Shown here one piece after another: positions 51,323 through 61,106 of a DNA stretch of 64,000 nucleotides. The stretch is from contig CAVPMY010000006.1 of assembly GCA_963706685.1 (NCBI GenBank), positions 33,391-97,390 on the forward strand. Direction: 5' to 3'. This DNA is from CADEEN01 sp963706685 (GTDB lineage: Bacteria > Pseudomonadota > Gammaproteobacteria > Burkholderiales > Burkholderiaceae_C). Under the pieces are notes generated by a model. That model did not search any database, had not been told where the DNA came from, and saw nothing but the letters and a program-made list of their open reading frames with translations. The first letter of the stretch is position 1, and every line of letters starts with the position of its first letter. A program made the translations under genes and the position numbers.

Positions 51323-51559
51323 GTGACTGCCCCCACCGCCGTTGTCGATGTGCGAGACGTGCCGCTGTGGCGCCGCCTGCCGTCGATCCTGGCAGCCTTC
51401 GACCAATTGGCTGTCGGCCATGCGATCGAGCTCGTCGTCGATCTCGACCCGTGGCCGCTGCGCAGCTACTTCGAGGCCACGCGCGCCGGGGCCTGCGAGT
51501 GGCAGGCTCTCGAAAGCGGCCCGCAGACTTGGCGCGTGCGCCTGTCACGTCGCGCGTGA
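51323..51559 (+). CDS. DUF2249 domain protein
   Basis: A 78-aa protein from a GTG at 51323. It has VVDVRDVPLWRRLPSILAAF, FDQLAVGHAIELVVDLDPWP and the DUF2249 ending RSYFEATRAGACEWQALESG. DUF2249 proteins accompany NO reductases, hemerythrins and NnrS, with a proposed redox or NO-related role. It ends 15 bases inside the convergent flavin reductase fusion gene. Confidence 0.85.
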   Translation: MTAPTAVVDVRDVPLWRRLPSILAAFDQLAVGHAIELVVDLDPWPLRSYFEATRAGACEWQALESGPQTWRVRLSRRA

Positions 51560-53473
51560 CGCGGGCACGAAGGCGTCGGAGAAGCAGAACTGCTCGCCCA
51601 GGCCATGGGCCAGGAAGTCGGGCACCGCGGCCTCGACCATCTTCACCGAGCCGCAGGCGTAGACCTCGTAGCCGCTCGAGGTCCGGATGGTCGGCGAGCA
51701 TGCGCCTCGTGCACGAGGCCGCGGCGGCCGGTCCAGATGCGTGTCGTCGCCGGCGTGCGACAGCACCGGCACGAAACGGAAGTTCGGATGCTCGCGCTGC
51801 CAGGCGTCGATCAGGTCGAGCAGGTACAGGTCGCCGGCGCTGCGCACGCCCCAGTACAGCGTCATCGGCCGCTGCACGCCGCGGCGAAAGGCGTCCTCGA
51901 CGATGCTCTTGATCGGCGCGAAGCCGGTCGCGCCGGCGACGAACAGGATCGGCCGCTGCGCTGTCGTTCAGCGTGAAGCGGCCGAGCGGCCCCTCGAACT
52001 CGATGCGCGTCGCCGACCTGCATCTGCTCGAAGACATGGGTCGTGAAACGCCCGCCGGGAATCAGGCGCACGTGCAGCTCGATCGACCGCGTCTGCCGTC
52101 GGTCTGCGGCGCGTTGGCGAACGAGAAGGCGCGCTTGGCGCCGTCGTCGAGCACGATGTTGATGTACTGGCCGGCCGCGAACGTCGATGCGCTGGCCCTC
52201 GGGCAGCGCCAGGTACAGCCGCATCAGGTCGGGCGACAGCCGCTCCATGCGCTGCACGCGCGCCTGCCAGCGCTTCGCGGCGGCCGTGCGCCGTCGGCCA
52301 GCGACGCCACGCCGATCGACCTCGAGCTCCACGTCCTCCAGCGGCACCGCGCAGCACATCAGCGCCTGGCCGCGCGCGCGCATCGCGTCGCTGAGCGCCG
52401 CCGCGCTGGTACGGCCCCGGGTCGACGCGGCCGTTGAGCACCGTGCACATGCACAGGCCGCAGCCGCCGGCGCGGCAGTCGTAGGGCAGGGCCAGGCCGG
52501 CGCGCAGGCCGGCTTCGAGCAGCGTCTCGCCGGCGCGCGCGCCGGCGTGCGCCGGCGCCCGGGTGCAGCGTCAGCTGCAACGCTGGTCCTGGCTGCTGCG
52601 CCGCGGCGGCAGCCAGGGCAGCAGCCAGCAGCAGCAGCGTCGGCGCCGAGCACCAGCGCCCACACGCGCGCCCAGCGGCCAGACGTAGACCAGCGGGTAG
52701 AGCGCCGAGCAGGAACCAGTCGAGCGCCAGCTCGGCCGGCGAGGCTGCGCAGGTCGGCCGGCGCCCTGGCTGGCCACCGGCGCGACCAGCGCCAGCACCA
52801 GCAGCGTCAACGCCAAGCGCCAGCGCGATCGGCCGCGGCGGCTGCGTGGTCGCCTTGGGCACGCGCTGCACGTGCACCCACATCAGCAGCAGCGTCAGCA
52901 GCGGCACGCCGATGTGGATGAAGACGAGCAGCGAGAACAGGCGGTCGCTGACATGCTCGGGGGAGATGAAGTTGCGGATCAGCGTGCCGCCGAAGCCGGG
53001 CAGCCAGTCGATCCACTCGAAGCTGGCCTGCGTGACGAACTGCGCCAGGCGGTCCCAGGGCAGCATGTAGCCGTTGACGCCGGCCATGTAGACCAGCCAC
53101 ATCAGCGCCACGCCGGTGACCCAGGAGAACCAGCGAAAGCCGCGCAGGCGGTCGAAGGCGAAGTAGCGCAGCAGGTGCAGCCAGCATCGTCAGCACCATC
53201 GCGTCCGAGGCATAGCGGTGCACGCTGCGCAGCGACGCCGCCGGCGCACCACTGGCCGTGCGTCAGCGCCTCGACCGAGCGGTAGGCGCCGGCGACGCTG
53301 GTGTCGAAGAAGGCGTACAGCAACAGGCCCGTCGCGCCGACGACCCAGAACAGGAAGAAGCTGATCGCGCCGAGGTGGTAGAGCGGGTTCGAGCGGTCGC
53401 CGAAGGCGCGGTTGAACAACGCCTCGGCGCGCATGAAGCCGGCGCGCAGGGCGCGTTGCAGCAGCGCGATCAT
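51545..53473 (-). CDS. Fusion: cytochrome b6-like domain + plant-type [2Fe-2S] + FAD/NAD(P) reductase; many contractions
   Basis: About 650 aa after repair. Residues 1-250 are a cytochrome b N-terminal domain: DRSNPLYHLGAISFFLFWVV, haem-binding SVHRYASDAMVL..LHLLRY, WVTGVALMWLVYMAGVNGYM, and FIHIGVPLLTLLLMWVHVQR with the second His pair. A short linker with one or two TMs leads to a plant-type ferredoxin motif PYDCRAGGCGLCMCTVLNG (C-x4-C-x2-C, then a later CC). The end is an FNR-like module (SPDLMRLYLALPEGQ; SIELHVRLIPGGRFTTHVFE; ATGFAPI-like; YEVYACGSVKMVE; FCFSDAFV). The start is ATG at 53473 overlapping the previous stop (ATGA). Frame breaks near 53185, 52580 and many others follow the GC pattern, but I repaired only part of them. 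The logic is NAD(P)H or a donor to flavin, FeS, two b haems, and the quinone or partner oxidase. Confidence 0.75.
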
Positions 53474-54922
53474 CGGCCGGCCGCATCGCGCCGGCGCAGC
53501 ACGCGACGACGACGACGAACAGCAGCCCGCCGACGATGGCCAGCAGGCCGCCGAGGCCCATCAGCGCCCATGCCGGCGACCTCGCCGCTGCTGCGCAGCA
53601 CCTGCTCGGCGCCGGCGACCTTGCGCTGCACGCCGTAGCCGCCCGACCAGACCAGGCCGACGATGTGCAGCAGCTGGCCGACGCCGTACAGCCACGGCTG
53701 CGCGACCGCCAGCCGGCCCTGCGGTGCGGCATAGCCCAGGCGCGGCAGCAGGTGGAAGACCAGGCCCATCAGGGCCAGCGTCACGCCGACGATGCAGCCG
53801 TGGTAGTGCGCCGGGATCTTGACGTTGCTGCCACCGATGATCAGGCCGATCAGGCCGCCGGCGGCGAACAGCAGCATCGACGCCAGCAGCGCCGCGCGCA
53901 GCGGGCGCTGCGTGCGGCTCGCAGCTCGCGCGCGGCAGCCAGCGCCAGCAGCACCGCCAGCGCCATCGGCACGATCGCCACGCCGCCGCCGAAGCGCATC
54001 GCCCAGGTGTGCAGGTTGCGGTGCTCGACCGTGCCCACGTCGTGCGCGAGGTAGGCCAGCGGCGTGACGAAGACGCTGGCCAGCGCCAGCGCGAACAGCA
54101 GCAGCACGACGCGCGGGCTCAGCGGCATGCGCGCGCCGCAGGCCTGCGCCAGGCACGAGCCAGCCGACCAGCATCAGCAGCGTCCAGACGAACTGCAGCG
54201 CGTGGCCGCCGCCCCAGAACAGGATCTCGTAGTAGGCCTTGGCCGGCAGCTCGCGCGGCACCACCGCGAGCGACCAGGCGAAGGCCAGCAGCGCCACCGC
54301 GGCGGCCACCGCGCTGGCGTTGCAGGCCGAAGCGCAGCGCGCCTGCGCCGTCGACGCGCCGGACCGACCGCGCGGCGCGCAGGCCAGCGCGCGCAGCACC
54401 AGCACGCAGCGGCGCCGAGCGCCGAAGACCAGCCAGCGCCGGCGCGGAACAGCGCGCCGTCGAGCATCGGGATGTAGTTGGCCATCACCGGCGCGCCGGC
54501 CGCGTCGACGAACGGCGCCAGCGCCATCATCGCCGCGCCGAGCGCCGCACAGCACCAGCGGCGAGCAGGCCCAGCGCAGCGATCGCGGCGGCAGCGCGGC
54601 CGCTGTTCAGGCTCCACAGCATGCCGGCGATCGCGACGAACCAGACCAGCACCGACAGGTCGACATGCACCACCAGCGCGACGCGGAAGAAGTCGCCCGC
54701 CGGCAGCCAGGCGTTGATGCCCGGCGTGCGCGCCAGCACCAGCAGCACCGAGAACAGGCCCGAGCCGATCAGCGCGGCCAGGGCCAGCCACAGCCAGCCG
54801 CGCGCCAGCGCGCGCTGCGCCGCGTCATCGGGCAGCGGTAGTCGGCGGGGTCGGCGCGGTCGTGCGCCCGCGGTGTCGCACGCGGCAGCGCCGGCAGTCG
54901 AGTCGTTGTCGCGCGTGTTCAT
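53470..54922 (-). CDS. Unusual haem-copper oxidase subunit I-like protein
   Basis: About 480 aa with 12 predicted TM helices. Candidate metal ligands are VVHVDLSVLVWFVAI (helix II His), FWGGGHALQFVWTLLM (helix VI His), VEHRNLHTWAMRFGGG (helix VII region, His pair spaced by three instead of the usual adjacent His-His) and KIPAHYHGCIVGVTLALMGL (helix X, two His). The last part LLHIVGLVWSGGYGVQRK is like CcoN/cbb3-style proteins. It is not a standard cytochrome oxidase: no GHPEVY, no adjacent HH. It is coupled on both sides by ATGA overlaps (54922 and 53473). Several GC contractions break the frame. It could be an NO reductase-type enzyme or a degenerate oxidase subunit; the context favours NO. 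Confidence 0.65.
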
Positions 54923-55458
54923 TGCAGCGTGATGCCGCCCTTCTCGGCGTCGAAGTCGATCACCAGGACCTGGGCCGGCGCCAGCGTGCACGTTCGCCTC
55001 GCGCTGGTACGGCGTCTGGCGTGCGCGCACGTCGTCGGACAGGCGCACGGCGATGCGGTGCTCGCCGGCCGGCACCACCAGGCGCTCGTAGACCGCCGAG
55101 GCGCCGTCCTTCGACAGGCCGGACGGCGCGGCGATGCGCTCGCAGCGCGCGCTGCGCCGTCGATGTCGACCTCGACCGTGACCGGCGAGCGCTCGCGCGG
55201 GCAGATCTCGGCGCGCGCATGTTCGGCGGCAGCTTGGCCAGTTCTTCGGCGCTGAGGCATGCGGCAGTCGCCGACCGGCTTGCCGACGTGCGTGAAGCTG
55301 AGCTTGATCAGCGCCTGGTCCGGCTCGCAGGTGCCGGTAGGGCGGCCACTGCGAGAAGACGCCGATGACCAGCGCGAACAGGCCGTACAGCAGCACCTGG
55401 CCGAGCCAGGCGCACGGGCCGACCGGGCGTCCGGTTCGGGCGGGGTGTCGTCAGGCAT
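54919..55458 (-). CDS. Membrane-anchored periplasmic protein of unknown function
   Basis: About 180-185 aa after repair. A single N-terminal helix (LGQVLLYGLFALVIGVFSQW) is followed by PPYRHLEPDQALIKLSFTHV, GKPVGDCRMPSAEELAKLPP, ICPRERSPVTVEVDIDGA, VYERLVVPAGEHRIAVRLSD and VLVIDFDAEKGGITLQ. The beta-rich domain with two conserved-looking cysteines (GDCR, EICPRE) looks like a small assembly or redox factor, perhaps for metal or haem delivery to the neighbouring haem-copper subunit. It overlaps the genes on both sides. I do not recognise the family. Confidence 0.6.
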   Translation of the reverse strand: MPDDTPPEPDARSARAPGSARCCCTACSRWSSASSRSGRPTGTCEPDQALIKLSFTHVGKPVGDCRMPQRRRTGQAAAEHARAEICPRERSPVTVEVDIDGAARAASASPRRPACRRTAPRRSTSAWWCRPASTASPCACPTTCAHARRRTSARRTCTLAPAQVLVIDFDAEKGGITLQ

Positions 55459-57035
55459 GGCTGGCGCTCGGCTCGGCAGGGCTAGCCGGCTGCGACATGC
55501 TGAGCGCAGGCGATCGCACGGCCTGCGCCAGCTCGGCCTCGTCGCCGGGGCCGGCGAACACCAGGTCGATGCGCTCGCGCGTCCACGCGAGGCGCGCAGA
55601 TGCGGCTCGCGCTGCGCCGCGCAGGCGCTCGGCCGTCCAGCGCTCGCCGAGGCGGAACTCGCAGCCGCCCTCGCGGCAGGCCGCCACCAGCACGCCGGCC
55701 GCGCCGTCGCGCAGCGCGTACTCGACGAAGGACGGCGGCAGCTGGCCGGTGCACAGCAGGCTGAAGGGCGATGACGTCGGCGCCGCCAGTCGCGCTGCAC
55801 GCGCGCGCCATGGTCGCAGCCGAAGACGCACGAGCGGCCGCGGCGCGTCGAGCCGGCTGCAGCGCCTCGCTGCAGGCGCTCGCGCAGCGCGCTCGACGGT
55901 GAGCTGCGGCATGTCGATGCCGGTGACCAGTTGCGCCGCGCTGCGAAACGGCGTCGACGACGGGCAGGCGCCGGCGCAGATGCCGCAGCCGGCGCACAGG
56001 TCGGCGTCGACCTGCGCCAGCGTGCGGCCGATGCGCTGGTTCGGGTGCGGCACCATCGTGATCGCGGCGTAGGGGCAGTCGGCGAAGCAGCGCCGGCAGC
56101 CGTTGCAGTTGGCCGCATCGACCACCGCCACCGGCGCCGGCGCGCCTGGCGCGCGGCAGGAACGGCAGCGCGAAGCAGCAACAGCGCGCCGGCGCCGACC
56201 AGCGCCCAGATCGAACGCCGGCGACGTGGCGTCGATCAGCGGGTGCACGAACAGCAGCGATCCAGTCGAGCCGCAGCGCTGCCGGCACCTGGGCCAGCGT
56301 CGGCCGGCGCGTGGCTGGTCACCGGCCAGCCCAGCGCCAGCGCGGCCAGCGTGGCCAGCAGGCCCAGCGCCAGCGGCCGCGGCGGCAACACCGCGGCGCG
56401 CGTGAGGCGCTGGATGTGGAACCACAGCGCCGAACACCAGCAGCAGCGGCACGCCCGATGTGCACGAAGACGAACAGCGAGAACAGGCGGTCGCTGACCG
56501 CGCCGGCGGCCGAGGAAGTTGCGCGCCAGCGGCGCGGCCAGCAGCGGCAGCGCGTCGAGCCATTCGGCGGTGGCCGACGGCCGAGAACTGGCCGAGCTGG
56601 TCCCAGTTGATCCAGAAGCCGCCGATGGCGCTGACGAAGACGAAGCCGATCAGCGGCACGCCGGTCAGCCAGGGAAAGCGCCGCACGCCGCGCTCGTGGC
56701 CGTGCAGCCATTCGCGCAGCAGGTGCAGCGCCCATCGCCAGCACCAGCACGTCGGCGGCGTAGCGGTGCAGGCCGCGCAGCAGCACGCCCAGCCGCAGCG
56801 GCGCGTCGCGACAGCTCGTCGATCGAGCGCCAGGCGCCGGCCACCGAGGTGTCGAGCACGATGTAGAGCACGCATGCCGCTGACCGCCAGCAGCCAGAAG
56901 GCCAGGAAGCCGATCGCGCCGAGGTGGCGCAGCGGGTTCAGGCGCGAGCCGAACGCGGCGTCGAAGCCGCGCTCGACGCGCGCGCCAGGCGCTCAGGCCG
57001 CGCTGCCGGAGCGCCGGTGGGGCGAGGCTGCGCAT
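55451..57035 (-). CDS. Fusion: cytochrome b6-like domain + 2x[4Fe-4S] ferredoxin + MvhD-like domain; many contractions
   Basis: About 530 aa. Residues 1-220 are a cytochrome b domain with NPLRHLGAIGFLAFWLLAVS, LHRYAADVLVLAM..LHLLRE, FVFVSAIGGFWINWDQLGQF and FVHIGVPLLLVFG..LWFHIQ (two His pairs for two b haems). Two TMs follow, then an eight-Cys ferredoxin: CNGCRRCFADCPYAAITMV and CAGCGICAGACPSSTPFRSA. The C-terminal 150 aa resemble MvhD/FlpD, the hydrogenase or heterodisulfide reductase-associated iron-sulfur protein: LLCTGQLPPSFVEYALRDG, AAGVLVAACREGGCEFRLGE. The start ATG at 57035 may not be used if the upstream SCO frame runs through. The stop overlaps the next start by 8 bases. This is a rare architecture. 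Confidence 0.75.
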
Positions 57036-57880
57036 GATGCGCCGTGCGCGCGCGCCGCTGGTCGCGCCATTCGAGCAGCAGGTAGATCGACGCACGCTGA
57101 GGAAGAACAGGGCGCCGCCGATGATCTCGAAGATCAGCTTGTAGTCGTAGCGGTACTCGCCGGTCTCGGGGTCGTAGACGGTGCACAGGATGCGCACGCG
57201 CTCGACCAGCGCCGCCAGCGTCGAGGCTCGGCCGCCGGCGGTGCGTCGCAGCAGCAGCTGGCGCAGCGGCTCGCCGAGCTGGTCGGCGCGCAGGCGGTCG
57301 CCGTAGACCTGGGCGTGGATGCGGCCGTCGGCGTCGACCACGGTGACGCCCAGCACATGGTCGAAGCCGGCCGGCGTGGCCACGTAGCTGAAGCCGAAGG
57401 CGCGCGTCAGCGCCTCGACGCGCGTCGCGCGGCGGGCTCAGGAATTCCCAGTTGCGGTAGTCGATGCGCTGCTGGCGCGGCGAACGCGCGCATCGCCTCG
57501 GGCGAGTCGAAGGGCTGGTTGAAGCCGATGCTGACGACGTTGAACTGGTGCTCGCCCGAGCATGCGGTCCAGCCCCTGCACCGCTTCGTAGCAGCGCGCG
57601 CGTCTGCGTCGGGCAGACCTGGAAGCAGCCGGTGTAGATGAAGCTCACCAGCAGCGGCTTGCCGCGGTAGCTGGACAGCCGCACCGGCCGGCCCTGGCGG
57701 TCGAGCAGCACGAGGTCGGGCACGCGGCGGCCGACGGCGGCCTCGCCAGCGCGCAGCGCCTCGCGCTGCGTCCGAGCGCCGGCGCACGCGCGGTCGCGCA
57801 GCTGCGGCGGTCGGGCGCGTGCGCAGGGCGCAGCGATCAGCAGGCCGAGCGCAGCACAGCGCGCCGCGCAGCGGCGGCAC
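57036..57880 (-). CDS. SCO1/SenC-like copper chaperone with C-terminal membrane anchor
   Basis: About 285 aa. It has a GTG start at 57880 and a leader whose hydrophobic core reads ALGLLIAAPCARA in one frame. The thioredoxin fold of SCO follows: PDLVLLDRQGRPVRLSSYRG, copper site YTGCFQVCPTQT (CxxxC), RIDYRNWEFLSPP and the ligand His in AGFDHVLGVTVVDADGRIHA. Then comes an extra VYDPETGEYRYDYKLIFEII stretch leading to a TM (GGALFFLSV..SIYLLLEWRDQ). SCO proteins load CuA or CuB of haem-copper enzymes, and SenC is the standard partner of norSY. Numerous GC contractions break it. Its 3' end is uncertain: the nominal frame ends about 56938, while a repaired frame runs straight into the next gene. 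Confidence 0.8.
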
Positions 57881-57886
57881 GTGCGA

Positions 57887-58810
57887 TCAGCGCAGCGCCG
57901 CATCGACCACCACCGCCGCCAGCAGCAGCGCTCAGCTGCACCATCGACGCGAAGAACGCCGCCATCGCGGTCTTGCGCGTCGGGCGCGCGCGCCAGCGCC
58001 TGCGTCTTGCGCACGAAGTGCAGGCCGCCGATCAGCGCGCCCGCGCCATAGGCCCAGCCGGCGCCGAAAGCCAGCGGCAGCAGCGACGCCGCCACCAGCA
58101 GCAACGGCGTTGCGCATGCACGATGCGCGCCGCGCGCTCGGCGCCGACCACCACCGGCAGCATCGGCACGCCGGCGGCGGCGTATTCGGCCTGGTTGGCG
58201 ATCGCCAGGCTCCAGAAGTGCGGCGGCGTCCACAGGAACAGCACCAGCGCCAGCAGCAGCGCCAGCGGCGCCGATCTGCGGGTCGACCGCCGCCGCGCCG
58301 GCCAGCACCGCAAAGCTGCCGGCCAGGCCGCCGATGACGATGTTCCAGGCGTGCGGCGCTTCAGCCCCAGCGTGTAGACCACGGCGTAGGTGAAGGCGCC
58401 GAGCAAGCACGAAGCAGCGCCGCCAGCGCCGTTGACGCACCAGGCCGCCGCCGCCACCGCCAGCGACCAGCAGCGCGACGATGGCCAGCAGCCAGGCCGG
58501 CGTTGCGCGGCAGCGCGCCGCTGGCAAAGGCGCGGCCGCGCGTGCGCGTCATCAGGCGGTCGCTGTCGGCCTCGACATACTGGTTGAAGGCGCCGGCGCT
58601 GGCCGAGGCCAGCAGCACCGACAGCGCCAGCACCAGCACCTGCAGCGCAGCGCCAGGCGCGCCGCCGGGCACGATCGCCAGGCCGCCGAGCGCGGTGACC
58701 ATGATCAGCATGCGCGATGCGCAGCTTGAAGACGCCGAGCACCAGGCGCGCCCGCGACGGCCGGGGCGCGGCAGCGACCGCGGTTGCAGGTGCTGGTGGT
58801 CGTGCTGCAT
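57887..58810 (-). CDS. ctaB: Protohaem IX farnesyltransferase (haem O synthase)
   Basis: A UbiA-type prenyltransferase that farnesylates haem B to haem O. It has LIMVTALGGLAIVPGGAPGA, the first Asp-rich loop FNQYVEADSDRLMTRTRGRA, then after breaks NIVIGGLAGSFAVLAGAAAV, the second region FLWTPPHFWSLAIANQAEYA, GVPMLPVVVGAERAARI, and a final TM ending VVVDAALR. The N-terminal region is broken near 58720 and at several later GC runs, all of the same type. The expected length is about 310 aa. It sits between norY and sco. With the divergent CtaA-like gene it could supply haem A to the operon's haem-copper enzyme. Confidence 0.88.
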
Positions 58811-58839
58811 CAGCGCGTCCGCGGCATGCCGCTCGCGGC

Positions 58840-60543
58840 TCAGCTCAGGCCCCACAGCGTGGACAGGTACTTCCAGTTGATGAAGTAGTAGAGGACGAAG
58901 GCGAGCAGGAAGACCATCGCCAGCGCGAAGGTGCCGGGCGCGGCGAAGCCCATCGAGCCGTAGCTCTGCGCGACCACGCGTCGGCGCGGCGCGCGGCATC
59001 GGCGTGAAGGTCGGCGCTGGTGCGCGCCGGCGTCGAGCTTGCTTGCCCCACAGCAGCGAGCCGACCGTGACGTAGATGTAGATCGCGCCGCCGACGATGG
59101 CCGCGATGCCGGCGATGCCGACCAGGCCCATCATCAGGTAGGCCGCACCCGGCCACTCGTAGGCCAGCGCCGCGCCCTGGAAGGCCATGTCCCAGTGCCG
59201 GCGCGAGACGCCCAGCGTGCCGGCGCCCATCATCACCAGGCAGAAGAAGTACATCGAGAAGCCGAACAGGTAGGGCTGCCACCTGGCCAGCTCGGGCGCG
59301 ATCATCTCGCGCCTGAACAGCACCGGGATCAGGTAGTAGGTCAGCGCCATGAAGGTCAGCGTGGTGCCGACCACCACCGTGGCGTGGAAGTGCCCCGGCA
59401 CGTAGATCGTGTTGTGGATGATCATGTTGAGCTGCTCGGTGCCCATCATCACGCCCGAGATGCCGCCGAGGAAGCCGAAGCCGATGATCGAGATGAACAC
59501 GCCGGAGAAGGTCGGGTTGCCCCAGGGCGCCTTGCGCAGCCACTCGAACAGGCCCTTGGTGAAGCCCTTCTGGCGCTGCGCCACTTCCATCGCGCCGGGG
59601 ATCGTCAGGCCGTGCAGCATCGAGGCCAGCACCGCGAAGTACATGAAGTAGCTGGTGTTGACGACCTTCCAGCCGGTGGACAGCCCCGGGTCGGCCAGCA
59701 GGTGGTGCGCGCTGGCCAGTTGCAGGAACAGGATGTAGAGCAGGAAGGCGGTGCGGCTGACGCGCTCGCTCATCGGCTTGGCGCCGAAGGCGATCGCCGC
59801 CACCAGGTACCACACCGAGATGTGCGCGGCGACGTTGATCTGCTGCGACGAGTGGCCGAAGGCCCACCAGATGGTGCGGTAGACCAGCGGGTCGACTTCC
59901 TTGACGACGCCCATCGACATCAGCCAGGTCGGGATCAGGATGATCGCGCCCGAGGCGATCGTGAAGACCGCGATGATGGCCGCGGTGATGGCGCCGAAGG
60001 TGACCAGCGGCACCGAGCCCTCGTAGGTCTTGTCGCGCTTGGCGACGACCAGCGTGCCGAAGAAGACGAAGCAGGCGATCAGCGCGCCGACGGCGAACAG
60101 GATCAGCCCGAGGTAGAAGTTCGGCTCGGCCATCATCGGCACGTAGCTGGTCATCATCACGCTGGACGCGCCGCGGAAGACCGCGATGTTGTTGACCACC
60201 GAGCCGATGACCATCAGCGCGAAGGCCAGCCAGGCGATCTTCGGCGTGGCGATGCGGCAGCGCAGCAGCGTCGAGGCGGCGAAGTACAGCACCGCGATCT
60301 CGAAGAAGATGATCCAGAAGATCAGCATGTCGATGCCGTGCGCGGTCAGCACCTGGTAGAAGGTGTCGGCCTCGAGCCAGCGCACGGCCGGCCAGCGCGT
60401 CAGCACGACGCCGATGGCCAGCAGGCCGCCGATCAGCAGCCAGACCACGGCGACGAAGGCGTTGGCCTTCATCAGCTTCTCGGCCTGGTGCTCGAACTGC
60501 AGGCCCGAGCGCGGGCAGGTGCGGTAAGTGGTGGCGATGTCAT
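58840..60543 (-). CDS. norY: sNOR-like haem-copper subunit I (NorY)
   Basis: About 569 aa when two GC units near 60510 and one near 59040 are restored. It has haem-copper topology with helix II LTAHGIDMLIFWIIFFEIAV, helix VI WWAFGHSSQQINVAAHISVW, helix VII LQLASAHHLLADPGLSTGWK (adjacent His-His) and helix X TIYVPGHFHATVVVGTTLTF (both haem ligands). The CuB-ligand His of helix VI is kept, but the usual HPEVY is replaced by HSSQQ, so the cross-linked Tyr and the Glu of true oxidases are absent. Position next to NorS, CtaB and SCO matches the norSY-senC cluster (sNOR) known in ammonia oxidisers. The start ATG at 60543 lies 11 bases after norS. Predicted role: NO reduction. Confidence 0.75.
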
Positions 60544-60553
60544 CGCCCCTCGC

Positions 60554-61093
60554 TCACTTGACGTAGATGCGGCCGACCATCTTGTGATGGCCGATGCCGC
60601 AGAACTCGTTGCACACCACCGAGTAGGTGCCCGACTGGTTCGGCGTCACCGTGACCACGTGCTCGAAGCCCGGCACCATCTGGATGTTGATGTTGGCCGG
60701 CTGCAGCGAGAAGCCGTGGTTGTAGTCCATCGCCGTCAGGTGCAGCCGGTAGGTCTTGCCCTTCTCGAGCTCGAGGATCGGGTAGAAGGCCCACAGCCGC
60801 GCCAGCAGGTAGACATCGCTGCCCGGCGGCGGCGCCACCACCGGCATCTTCTCGTCGGTCTCGGTGCGCACGGTGTACTTGTCGACCATGGCCTGCACCT
60901 TGGCCATGAACTTGTCCGGCGTGGTGCGGTAGGTCTCGGTGGACAGGTTCTGGTTGCCCCAGACGTGCCAGCCGACCATCATGAAGAACATGATCAGGCA
61001 CCAGGTCAGCGCGATGGCGATCCAGGTGCCTTCGACGCGGTCGATCGGGTGCCTGTACCAGAGTCGTTCGGCCGGCGGCAGGATGGCGCTCAT
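60554..61093 (-). CDS. norS: sNOR-like haem-copper subunit II with CuA (NorS)
   Basis: A 179-aa CoxB-like protein. It has one N-terminal TM (EGTWIAIALTWCLIMFFMMV) and a periplasmic cupredoxin domain with MDYNHGFSLQPANINIQMVP (first CuA His) and SVVCNEFCGIGHHKMVGRIY (C-x3-C-x3-H-x2-M), a complete CuA site. It would accept electrons from a periplasmic cytochrome c or cupredoxin. The frame is intact. It stands between a 54-aa subunit and norY. Confidence 0.82.
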   Translation of the reverse strand: MSAILPPAERLWYRHPIDRVEGTWIAIALTWCLIMFFMMVGWHVWGNQNLSTETYRTTPDKFMAKVQAMVDKYTVRTETDEKMPVVAPPPGSDVYLLARLWAFYPILELEKGKTYRLHLTAMDYNHGFSLQPANINIQMVPGFEHVVTVTPNQSGTYSVVCNEFCGIGHHKMVGRIYVK

Positions 61094-61106
61094 GGCGTTG
61101 CGCCTC

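Noticed and set aside
53258..59651. Long open frames on the plus strand across 52-61 kb
   Set aside because: They are Arg/Ala/His-rich antisense shadows of the leftward operon, with no family motifs or ribosome binding sites.
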